A stretch of DNA of 64,000 bases. Origin: Streptomyces coelicoflavus. GTDB lineage: Bacteria > Actinomycetota > Actinomycetes > Streptomycetales > Streptomycetaceae. Below, piece after piece: positions 49,875 through 57,724 of this stretch. Both the position numbers and the translations under genes were made by a program. The stretch lies in contig NZ_BEWB01000009.1 in NCBI RefSeq assembly GCF_003112555.1, positions 248,001 to 312,000 on the forward strand. Reading direction: 5' to 3'. Numbering within the stretch: the first letter of the stretch is position 1; each line of letters starts with the position of its first letter. The notes beneath the pieces were generated by a model that saw only the letters and a program-made list of their open reading frames with translations, ran no database searches and was not told the DNA's origin.

Positions 49875-51638
49875 CTAATCGGCATCGCAGGTCACGGACT
49901 CGGAATCAGTCGGTTCCATGGACCCCGTGCCTGTACTCTCGACCCCACTGCCCGCCTCGATGGCGGCGTACCGCCGCCGTTGCAGCGCATCGCGTTCAAC
50001 GTCCGGGATCGTCATCGACTCAGCAAGCACGGCGGCGAGCGCGTCCACTTGAGTGTTGTCGATATCAGCGTGGAAGAGCCACCGGATGTTCTCGTCGCGC
50101 GTGATGAGGTCGACCGCCAAGCGCGCGCTTCTGTCCTGTGTGGTGGCTGCCCGGACGTATCGCACTCGGTCGGTCGGGATGTCCTGACCGATCTCGCCTT
50201 GCTCGAGGAAGGCATTCGTCTTGGCCGTGATGATGCGGCGATCCGTGACAGCGACCAGTGCCTTTACCGCGGCCTTGTCCCTCGCTGTCGCCAACTTCTC
50301 CTTCGCTCCGCTGAGGATCGCAGAAACGGGTCCGAGAGCGTCGAGCTGGTCGGGGAAACCAAGGACACGGAGGGTCTCGCCGTCCTCGAGGAACCATCGC
50401 AGGATGCGAAGGTACGGCTCGAGCACCAGCGTTTTGGGGGCACAGACAGCGTCTGGAGCCTCGAGCACAGGAACCGGCGGATGAAGAGCATCGGCAAGAG
50501 GCTCGATCGCCTCCAGAAGACGGGCGGAAGTTTCGCGGGTTGCCTTCACCTCCTTCCGCTTCCCCGGGAGCGGCCATGCGTCGGGGCCGGGGAGCTCGGC
50601 AGTGATGCGCAGCTCCCGCATCAGCGCATCGATGAGACCGGTCGCCTCGGCAAGAGCGGAGTCGAACTCCGCGCGAGTGTCGCGCGCGATGACTTCGGCG
50701 TACTGCGCCTCGGCCGCATCTTCGCGTCCAGCGGCCCTTGCCCTCGCGGCGCGGAGCGCGTGATACCCGGTCCATGCCTTGAGGGAGGACAGGAGGGCGT
50801 AGGCGTCGAAGGCGATGGCTTCGGCGTTCGTCTGCAGATACTCACGGTGGCTGCGTACGTCGGGCCGACCGATCTGCCTGACGTGGTCGCGGACGTTCCC
50901 CTGGTAGAGCTCAAGCTGCTTCTGCAACAGCGCTCCACTACCCGCGACGTCGTCCCACAGGGACGTTGGGACCGATTCAATCTCTCGCGCCTGGTCGACC
51001 GCGCGATCGACGGCGACGACGAGTCCCGTCAGTTCGGCCCACTGCTCCTTGCGGATGGCAGTGAGGACCTGACTTGTCACTGCGAGGTTGATCCTGACGA
51101 GGCCCGAGACCTCACTCAGCATCACCTGAAGGGCGACCATTGCCAGCGCCGGCCCGATCGAGGCCGCGGTCTGCGCCTTGCTCACCGCTTCCACGGGGTA
51201 GAAGCGGGCCTGATGCAAGAAACGGCCCGGAACCATCACCGTTCCGAGGTTTCCGCCGTCCTTGACGGCGAGCGTCGCACCGCTCTTCAGCAGGGCCTGG
51301 GCCGTGTCGCCGATCCTGTAGAGCCCCTGCACGCCGGCGAACGCGTTTCCGAGGTTCCCGGCCACGGTCGCCGCGTTCCCAATCGAGGCGAGGATCGACG
51401 AGATCTGCTTGCGGTCGGCAGCCGGCACGATTCCGAAGTCGATCAGATCGGGCTTCAGCTCCGGCGGGACCTCACCGGCGACGAGAGCCACCCCCGGAAG
51501 CACTTCCACCAGGACCGTCGACGCCGAGTCGATGTCCGAGTCGGACGTCGGATCGTCCACAACTGGCGACTCGGCGGTCCTGCACCGGCCGTTCTCCTCA
51601 GGCTCGGCGGTCCCCGTCGAGTCCGAAGGTCCCTGCAT
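49875..51638 (-). CDS. Hypothetical protein, possible C-terminal PH-like domain
   Basis: A 587-residue protein without a clear family. An acidic N-terminus is followed by Gly/Ala-rich helices (ISSILASIGNAATVAGNLGN, ALAMVALQVMLSEVSGLVRI) that could associate with membranes, a long helical middle, and a C-terminal beta region (ALVAVTDRRIITAKTNAFLE, LAVDLITRDENIRWLFHADI) that resembles a bacterial PH-like domain. ATG 51638 follows GGGAGGAG, so the upstream ATG is rejected. It converges on the BRCT-nuclease gene and carries no copy of the island element upstream. Role unknown. Confidence 0.7.
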   Translation of the reverse strand: MQGPSDSTGTAEPEENGRCRTAESPVVDDPTSDSDIDSASTVLVEVLPGVALVAGEVPPELKPDLIDFGIVPAADRKQISSILASIGNAATVAGNLGNAFAGVQGLYRIGDTAQALLKSGATLAVKDGGNLGTVMVPGRFLHQARFYPVEAVSKAQTAASIGPALAMVALQVMLSEVSGLVRINLAVTSQVLTAIRKEQWAELTGLVVAVDRAVDQAREIESVPTSLWDDVAGSGALLQKQLELYQGNVRDHVRQIGRPDVRSHREYLQTNAEAIAFDAYALLSSLKAWTGYHALRAARARAAGREDAAEAQYAEVIARDTRAEFDSALAEATGLIDALMRELRITAELPGPDAWPLPGKRKEVKATRETSARLLEAIEPLADALHPPVPVLEAPDAVCAPKTLVLEPYLRILRWFLEDGETLRVLGFPDQLDALGPVSAILSGAKEKLATARDKAAVKALVAVTDRRIITAKTNAFLEQGEIGQDIPTDRVRYVRAATTQDRSARLAVDLITRDENIRWLFHADIDNTQVDALAAVLAESMTIPDVERDALQRRRYAAIEAGSGVESTGTGSMEPTDSESVTCDAD

Positions 51639-51882
51639 GCGATCTCCTCCCAGTGAGGGCGCGCCACGGACTAACGTCGTCGGCGTTCCCCAACGAATTC
51701 TACGGCTCGGCACCCTGCGATTCGGTCCGAATCCACCGGCGCTGATTCCGGATCAACCTGGCCGTGCGCTCGCCTGTCCGCTCACCCTCCGTGATTCAGC
51801 ACGGACCAGCACCTCTACAGATTCTCCAAGCAGACACCGAACCCCGGGTAGGGAACTGACCTGCGCCGCAGCCCAAACGCGG

Positions 51883-52536
51883 TCAGCAGCTCTCGCCGAA
51901 TTTGACCGCCCCGATCGTCACCGGCTGTCCGTCGAGCTCCGCCCCGGCCGCCGGGTCGGTCGAGCAGACCTGCCAGTTGGACTCGACGAGCACCATCCGG
52001 TCCTCGCCGGACACGTCCTCGACCGTGATGCTGGTGGAACCGTCGAGTGCCTGACGGGCGACCTTGACCGACTTGCCCGCGAAGTCCGGCATGGTGGACC
52101 CGGCTTCCTCGGGTTCGCCCTGGTCGCCACCGGCGGGACAGCTCTCCTCGAGCTTGACGGTACTGAAGTCGACCTCCGTGCCCGTCGCGTGCGCACCGGG
52201 CGCCGGAGTCTGGGCGCAGACCTTCCAGTTCCGGTCGAGCAGCTGGTTGCGGCCCCGGCCGAGTGCGTCGTGCGACGTGAGGAGGTAGAAGCCGGCGGCC
52301 TGCGCCTCGTCCTGGGCGCTCTGCAGGCCCTTGCCGGTCATGTCCGGCAGCGTCGCGGTGGACTCGGTGTCGGCCGAGGGCTCCTCGGCCGCCTCGCCGG
52401 TGCCGGTGACCGGCGCCTCGGAAGCCGGTGCGGCGGTGGACGCGGCGTCGTCCGTGACGGTGTCGGCGGTCGGGCCACAGGCGGTGAGCGCTGCGAGCAG
52501 CAGCGTCACGGCTGCGGAGACACGGGTGATGCGCAT
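51883..52536 (-). CDS. Lipoprotein with two PASTA domains
   Basis: A 217-residue exported lipoprotein. The signal VSAAVTLLLAALTACGPTAD has a lipobox with the lipidated Cys at about residue 20. A Thr/Ala/Glu linker follows, then two PASTA modules: LPDMTGKGLQSAQDEAQAAG with NWKVCAQTPAPGA, and MPDFAGKSVKVARQALDGS with NWQVCSTDPAAGA. PASTA domains bind muropeptides or beta-lactams and are common on Ser/Thr kinases. The kinase-like pseudogene at 53226 is close but on the other strand. ATG 52536 follows GGGGAT; upstream extension is rejected because the signal peptide starts here. Confidence 0.85.
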   Translation of the reverse strand: MRITRVSAAVTLLLAALTACGPTADTVTDDAASTAAPASEAPVTGTGEAAEEPSADTESTATLPDMTGKGLQSAQDEAQAAGFYLLTSHDALGRGRNQLLDRNWKVCAQTPAPGAHATGTEVDFSTVKLEESCPAGGDQGEPEEAGSTMPDFAGKSVKVARQALDGSTSITVEDVSGEDRMVLVESNWQVCSTDPAAGAELDGQPVTIGAVKFGESC

Positions 52537-52688
52537 GGTGATCCCCAAAGCTGTTGCAGATGAGAGTGGTCCGTCGCGCGGACAAGGGCGGGACCCGTTG
52601 TCCCGTCGGCCGAGCCCGGAGAGGTACTCCACCGGCGGTGAGCCGGACCTGCTCGGCGGCACCGGCCTGATCAGTATGCCGTTCGTGC

Positions 52689-52700
52689 ACTCAGTTCACA
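52689..52700 (+). promoter_or_regulatory. Island element, site 5 (small gene 52801)
   Basis: Exact ACTCAGTTCACA, preceded by TGC. TAGAAA follows 18 bases after TGCACT, a good -35/-10 spacing. The site is 101 bp before the start of the 122-residue protein. Confidence 0.68.
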
Positions 52701-52800
52701 ACACTGTGCTAGAAATCTGACGTGCACCTTGTCCTTCGGCAGGCGGGGCGCTTGGGCTCTGAGCCGATTCAGAGCCGAACACCGGGGCGGGGAGGGGGCA

Positions 52801-53169
52801 ATGAAGAAGGACACACCGGAGTACGAGCAGGCGCTGGACGCCGTGGTCGACATCCTGCGGGAGCGGGCACGCGCGGGTGCGGCGCCGCTGACGTACGGCG
52901 ATCTCAGCACCGAGTTGGCTCGGAGGGGCCACCACGTCCCCGCCTTCGAGGGCCCCATGCCCTACCTGCTCGAGGACGCCTCCGTCCGGGAAAGTCCGGA
53001 CGGGTCACTGCCCCTGCTCTCGGCGCTCGTGGTCCTGCGGGAGACCGGCCGACCGTCCGGCGGCTTCTTCAAACTGGCCCGGCGTGCGCCGTACAAGCGG
53101 CCGGGTGAGGAGATTGAGCTGTGGGTCAAGGAGATCAATCAGCTCTCGAGTCACTTCTCCGTTCGCTGA
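52801..53169 (+). CDS. Small hypothetical protein, possible winged helix
   Basis: A 122-residue protein: MKKDTPEYEQALDAVVDILR, then PLTYGDLSTELARRGHHVP, LPLLSALVVLRETGRPSGGF and FKLARRAPYKRPGEE. The TYGDLSTEL helix and the following pattern recall the winged-helix part of alkyltransferase-like proteins, the same kind of domain seen in the DUF262 protein, but the match is weak. ATG 52801 has GGAGGGGG close upstream; the longer TTG start is less likely. The exact island element in its promoter ties it to the defence genes. Confidence 0.68.
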   Translation: MKKDTPEYEQALDAVVDILRERARAGAAPLTYGDLSTELARRGHHVPAFEGPMPYLLEDASVRESPDGSLPLLSALVVLRETGRPSGGFFKLARRAPYKRPGEEIELWVKEINQLSSHFSVR

Positions 53170-53225
53170 AGGCTCGTGGACAGGTGGGACGGACCACCCT
53201 AGTTCCCCGTACGAAGGAACATTCT

Positions 53226-55231
53226 GTGAGTGAGAACGGCTCCGGCGGAAGAATCCAGCCGGCACGTTCCGGCGACTCCTCCCGCATAGGTCCGTACCGG
53301 ATCATCGGCCGTCTCGGGGCAGGAGGCATGGGAACCGTCCATGCGGGTGTCGGCTCCGACGGAACGCGCGTCGCGGTGAAGGTGGTTCATCCGGAGCAGG
53401 CCCAGGAGCCGGAGTTCAGGGCCCGCTTCAGGCGTGAGGTGGAGCTGTCCTCCCGCGTCACCGGCCCGTACCTGGTCCCCCTCCTCACCGCCGACCCGGA
53501 CGCAGAAACCCCGTGGCTTGCCACCGCGTACGTCCCCGGCCTGACAGTGCACCAGCACCTCCTCGCCCACGGAACGCTCGCCGGAGGCAGCCTGTACGCG
53601 CTCGCGGCGGCCACCGAGCAGGCGCTGGCGGCCATCCACACCGCGGGTGTGGTGCACCGCGACGTGAAGCCGCAGAACGCCATTCTGACACCCGGCGGCC
53701 CGCGCGTTCTGGACTTCGGGATCGCCCACGCCGCCGACGGAACCAGCGTCACCCGCACCGGTGTCATGACCCGAACCCCGGCTGGATCAGCCCCGAGCAA
53801 TACCGGACGTGGACCACCGGCCCCGAGAGCGACGTGTTCGCCTGGGGAGCGCTCCGGGCCTACGCGGCCACCGGAAGGCTGCCCTTCGGCACCGGCGCAC
53901 CGGATGTGGTCGCGTTCCGCGTGATGTTCGGGGAAGCGGACCTGGACGGAGTCCCCGGACCGCTGTGCCGGGTCGTGGAGAAGGCGCTGGCCAAGGAGCC
54001 GGACGCACGCCCGTCGGCCGCCGAGGCCGCCCGGACGTGCGTGGAACTGCTGGCCTCCCAGGTGCTACCGACCGGCGCGGTGCCGGCGACGGCCGTGGAC
54101 ATGGTCACGGCGCTCTGGGACGTGCCCGCCGAGGCCGACCCGGCCTGGCATGTGCCCCCGGAGCGTCATCGGCCGAAGCGACGACTGGTGGGCGCCGTAA
54201 TCCTCGTCGCCACCGTCGTCGGAGGCCTGGCCGGAGGGACGGCCGCCCTGATGCCGGGCGACGACGGCAACCGCGAACAGGTGGCCTCCGCCACTCCCTC
54301 GGCGTCACCCCTCGCCTCGGCCAAGTCCACACCGCCCTCCGCGAGTACCGCTGAGGACGGCACAGCGGGGAGGAAACAGCAGGCCTCGGGCGAGGGCTCG
54401 GCCGACGCGGGGAGCTGGGGGCAGGCGCGTACGGCTCAGGGCGAAGGTGAGCACGACATGGCGCGCGCCACGCTGCACGACATGGGCGTCCTCGCCCGGG
54501 GACCTCGAACCCACCGACTCTCCCTGAGGGCGGTGAGGTTTCGTGAGTCACGCGAGGAGGTTTACTTCTCGTATGCACTGGACTCCGAGGACGAGCACGG
54601 GATCACGTCCGCGGAAACAGAGATCGCCAGATCCATGTGCGCGACGGTGAGGGACGTCGTGCTCCGCCTTCACCCGGAGCTGCCCTACCGCACGTACGTC
54701 ACGGTGCGGGAGGAGAAGGGCCGTGCCCCGCAAGTGACATGGCAGGAGGACTTCGTCGCCGACGCTCAGTGCCGATCGGCTCTTGAGGACGGCACCGACG
54801 CGGCCTACGGCACAGGACAGGACTGGGAGCCGGACGAGAACGGTCTCGGGGAGGCGATGATCCCCAGCACCGACGGAACCGAGATCCGGGTCGCGGACCG
54901 CGCCACCGCGAAGATCATCGAGCGGACCAACGCGATGGGCGAAACGCTCGGCACCGACCAGACGCTCGGCCACGACCAGATCAAGGTGGGCTTCGACCCG
55001 GGGCATTCGGCCATGTACGTCTGGTCGGAGTACCTGATGTGGAACCAGGGACAGATCGAGACCTGGGCGGACATGGTCGCCGACGAGGCGTGCCGGGCCC
55101 TCGCACACGAGAGGCAGACCTCGGGCGACGGCTGGCCGTACACCCGCTACGCCGTGGCGGAGATCGGCGGGTCGGGCTACCTGATGATCCGCTGGGGCAC
55201 GCTCACCTCGCAGTCCGACTGTTCCACCTGA
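53226..55231 (+). pseudogene. Ser/Thr protein kinase, frameshifted
   Basis: From GTG 53226 (GAAGGA seven bases upstream) the frame encodes a Hanks-type kinase: GRLGAGGMGTVHAGVGSDG, the Lys in VAVKVVHP, VVHRDVKPQNAIL and DFGIAHA. Near 53776-53783 the frame breaks: TRTGVMTRTP would continue as GTPGWISPEQYRTW, which is found one frame away (PNPGWISPEQYRTWTTGPES). Adding one G restores it. The rest carries the kinase C-lobe, a TM segment at about 54186-54255 (GAVILVATVVGGLAGGTAAL), a Ser/Pro linker and an unknown extracellular domain. Either a real one-base deletion or a sequencing error in a C/G run. Confidence 0.8.
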
Positions 55232-55253
55232 GCCACTCCCACGGGGCATGCGC

Positions 55254-56123
55254 CTACGTCTGCGTGTCCTCGTCGGCGACCGTGCCCCAGGCAGGTAGCG
55301 GCACGCCGTCGGACGCGCTGATCTGGGTCACCTCGCACCGCATCCTCCGGACGGCGGCGAAGAGGTGTCGCTGGATCTCCGGGCCGTCCTCCGGCGGGAA
55401 CGATATCCGGATCTGGTGTGGGTGTGACATGTCGTAGGTGAGCAGCCAGTCGGCACCGACGGTGGCGAAGTGGTCCTGGCCCGAATCCCCCTGTTCGGAG
55501 CGCCAGGCGCCCCGGTCCGCGGTCGGGGCCAGGGCGTCCCGGAGGATCGCCAGGCGCTGGTCGTGGGCGAGCGGCCCCTCTGTGAGGCGCAGGCAGCGGT
55601 GGTTGCGGGGCCGGAACGCGTTGAACCACGGGGCCAGCCCCGGCTCCATGTCCGCGAGCAGCCGGGAGTCGATGCGTCCCCTGACCCATGCCTCGACGAA
55701 CCCGGTGGCACTCATGGGATGGGGCTCGTACCAGCCTTCACTGCTCCACACCACGACGGGCCAGTTCTCGGCCGTCCCCGTGGTGAGCCAGCAGAGCCGG
55801 TCGGCGTCGATGGTGGTGCCCCAGATCAGCAGTCCGCCCGGAGCTGGGTGGAGAGGGTACGGGTAGTGTCCCCGGTACCTCGCCGCCATACCGGACGGCC
55901 TGCCGTTCTGCCACACGAGGCCGTTGTGCCTGTTCGTGCCGAACGGGGTGCAAAGATTGAGGTAGTCACAGAACTCGCCCCACCCGTACGCCTCGACGAG
56001 ATGCTTGTAATCCTCGGGAAACCGCATTCCGAGCTCGGCCTCCACTGCCGGCCAGCTTCCACGGGCGTCGACGGGGACCGGGGGCGGCATCACCAACTGT
56101 GCCAGTCCTGCGTTCTCCGTCAC
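55254..56123 (-). CDS. SMI1/KNR4-type (SUKH) protein
   Basis: A 289-residue protein whose N-terminal half matches the SMI1/KNR4 fold: WPAVEAELGMRFPEDYKHLV then EAYGWGEFCDYLNLCTPFG, GGLLIWGTTIDADRLCWLTT and TGFVEAWVRGRID. SUKH proteins often give immunity to polymorphic toxins, and some have housekeeping roles. A second, less familiar domain follows (CLRLTEGPLAHDQRLAIL). GTG 56123 overlaps the stop of the zinc-ribbon gene (GTGA), so the two are translated together. No toxin gene is recognisable nearby. Confidence 0.75.
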   Translation of the reverse strand: MTENAGLAQLVMPPPVPVDARGSWPAVEAELGMRFPEDYKHLVEAYGWGEFCDYLNLCTPFGTNRHNGLVWQNGRPSGMAARYRGHYPYPLHPAPGGLLIWGTTIDADRLCWLTTGTAENWPVVVWSSEGWYEPHPMSATGFVEAWVRGRIDSRLLADMEPGLAPWFNAFRPRNHRCLRLTEGPLAHDQRLAILRDALAPTADRGAWRSEQGDSGQDHFATVGADWLLTYDMSHPHQIRISFPPEDGPEIQRHLFAAVRRMRCEVTQISASDGVPLPAWGTVADEDTQT

Positions 56124-56452
56124 GGCACGTCGTGGCGTACGAGCGCCCTGGCGAAGGACTCGTCCGTGCGACGGGCGTGCGCCATGCGCTCGCGGATCTC
56201 CCTCAGGGTGCGCGGACGGTATCCGGGCCCACCACAGCAGCTCTTGTGGAAGTGGACGCCCGCGTGCAGAAGGACGGACAGCACTCGCCAAGCCGCCGTA
56301 TCCCGGCGCGGGGGCGTCGCGAAGGCCGATCCCACGTGGATCAGCGGTTCCGCACAACGGGGGCAGGTCCGATGCGGCCTGTCCCTGTCGTAGGACTGCT
56401 TGTACGAAGCCCGACAGGGCAGGCAGACATAGGAGGTCTTTGCGTGGCCCAT
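56120..56452 (-). CDS. Small zinc-ribbon protein
   Basis: A 110-residue protein starting MGHAKTSYVCLPCRASYKQ, with CLPC and, about 20 residues later, CPRC making a zinc ribbon, and FHKSCCGGPGYRPRTLREIR in the C-terminal half. Homologues I recall in Streptomyces are sometimes labelled deoxyxylulose-5-phosphate synthase; at this size, with no TPP-binding motif, that name is wrong. It overlaps the SUKH gene start (GTGA). Function unknown. Confidence 0.72.
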   Translation of the reverse strand: MGHAKTSYVCLPCRASYKQSYDRDRPHRTCPRCAEPLIHVGSAFATPPRRDTAAWRVLSVLLHAGVHFHKSCCGGPGYRPRTLREIRERMAHARRTDESFARALVRHDVP

Positions 56453-56518
56453 GCCGTCAGGGTAGGTGGCGGCCGTGCGGAACTCGACAGAAATATGAAA
56501 GTGCGAAGAGGATACGAC

Positions 56519-57172
56519 GTGTCGCACACTCTTCCGGTGATCGTGTTGCAGCCCGTCCTCGAGGTCTCCGATCCCTCCGGCTTCACGCTCTGGCCGGTCG
56601 CCGGCATCGAGCCGTACGGCTTCCTCCCCCTCAGCGGCGCGCTCACTCCCACTGAAGTCGGCACGGCGGTCATGAGCATCGCCGCCCACAACGACGTCGT
56701 ACCGACGGCCGACGACCACACGCCACGGCCCGCGGACCCTCTCGGGGCCTTTCTGCACGGCCTGCTCACCCAGGATTGTCTCGTGGCGTCCGGTGGCCTG
56801 CGGGTCACGGACACGGCCTCCGGCGTCACCTTGCTGCCGGGTTGCTGCAACGGCCTTGAGGAACGCGGCGACTGGTTCGGCGTCCTCGACGGAAACGGCT
56901 GGGCCTCCTTCGGCCACGATCCGTCCCCGCTCGCCGAACGGCACGGCGACGTCGCCCGTCTGACCGTGGACGCCGACCGGGACGACAGTCCCATGATCGA
57001 GCTCGCCGCCGGCGAACTGCGGTGCCTGCTCAGCGGAGCGGAGTGCGACCTGGCCGAGTTCCTGGCCCTGGCTGCCTCCTGGGCATCCCGACAACTGCCG
57101 GGCCACGCAGCTCCGGTGACGGCCGCGCTCGCCCGTGCCTCGGCGCTGGACTCGCCGTTGTTCTTCCAGTAG
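56519..57172 (+). CDS. Hypothetical protein
   Basis: A 217-residue acidic alpha/beta protein with no family recognised: VIVLQPVLEVSDPSGFTLWP at the N-terminus, CLVASGGLRVTDTASGVTLL and PGCCNGLEERGDWFGVLDGN in the middle, and a helical C-terminus. It looks cytosolic. Start GTG 56519 is preferred because AGAGGA lies seven bases upstream; ATG 56495 in frame has no ribosome site. It is divergent from the zinc-ribbon/SUKH pair and may share their promoter region. Confidence 0.68.
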   Translation: MSHTLPVIVLQPVLEVSDPSGFTLWPVAGIEPYGFLPLSGALTPTEVGTAVMSIAAHNDVVPTADDHTPRPADPLGAFLHGLLTQDCLVASGGLRVTDTASGVTLLPGCCNGLEERGDWFGVLDGNGWASFGHDPSPLAERHGDVARLTVDADRDDSPMIELAAGELRCLLSGAECDLAEFLALAASWASRQLPGHAAPVTAALARASALDSPLFFQ

Positions 57173-57399
57173 CACACCGGCGCCGTCGGATGGTGGGCGA
57201 AGCGGCACACCTTGGTGGTGTACCGCCTGTCGCTCAGCTCCTCTTCACAGCCGCCGAGTTGCAGTCCGCACCAGTAGCTGTAAGCGGGGTGCGCCTTGCG
57301 TCAGCGGTCCAGTTCCCATGCATCCATCGGCAGGATGACCGGATGGTCGGAGTTCTCGTGACCGATCACGACTGTCTTCACGAGACGGTGGTCGAGCAT
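57142..57399 (-). pseudogene. Remnant of a CoiA-like zinc-finger gene
   Basis: On the reverse strand MLDHRLVKTVVIGHENSDHP then VILPMDAWELDR runs into a TGA (57303-57301) and continues in the same frame as RKAHPAYSYWCGLQLGGCEE then LSDRRYTTKVCRFAHHP. The CGxxLGGC...VCxFAHHP pattern is the N-terminal zinc-type domain of a Streptomyces family I recall as CoiA-like or hypothetical. The resemblance ends near ESSA, where the convergent gene at 57172 ends. Premature stop plus truncation indicates decay. Confidence 0.55.
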
Positions 57400-57474
57400 G
57401 GGACCTCGCAGTGGGACGTCAGAGAAATGTCCACCTGGTCGGCGCGGGTGGCACGATCCAGTTGATTTCCATGC

Positions 57475-57486
57475 ACTAAGTTCACA
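57475..57486 (+). promoter_or_regulatory. Island element, site 6 (restriction-modification gene)
   Basis: ACTAAGTTCACA, one mismatch to the core, preceded by TGC as at site 5. It is 239 bp before the restriction-modification ATG, farther than the other sites, and would give a long leader. The remaining 57487-57724 holds no recognised gene. Confidence 0.6.
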
Positions 57487-57724
57487 ACGAATCTGCGAAA
57501 TTGTGCGTACACCCTTGCCCTCCGGTGGCGGGTGCCGCACACTCACGACGCATACACGCCAACGGCGAGGCCGGGAACTCGGGCCGTGCACAGCCGTACG
57601 AGCGCATGAGCAGCGCACACCAACCGATGTACGCGCCCTGCCGTTTGGTCAAAAACTGCCCCATACTGCGCATCAGGAGGGGTCGGCTCCGTGTCACGTC
57701 CGGGGCCCAAGGTCTGGGGGGACC

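Noticed and set aside
56120..56452. Deoxyxylulose-5-phosphate synthase, a name I recall being given to homologues of the zinc-ribbon protein
   Set aside because: Only 110 residues, with no TPP-binding motif; the sequence shows a zinc ribbon instead.
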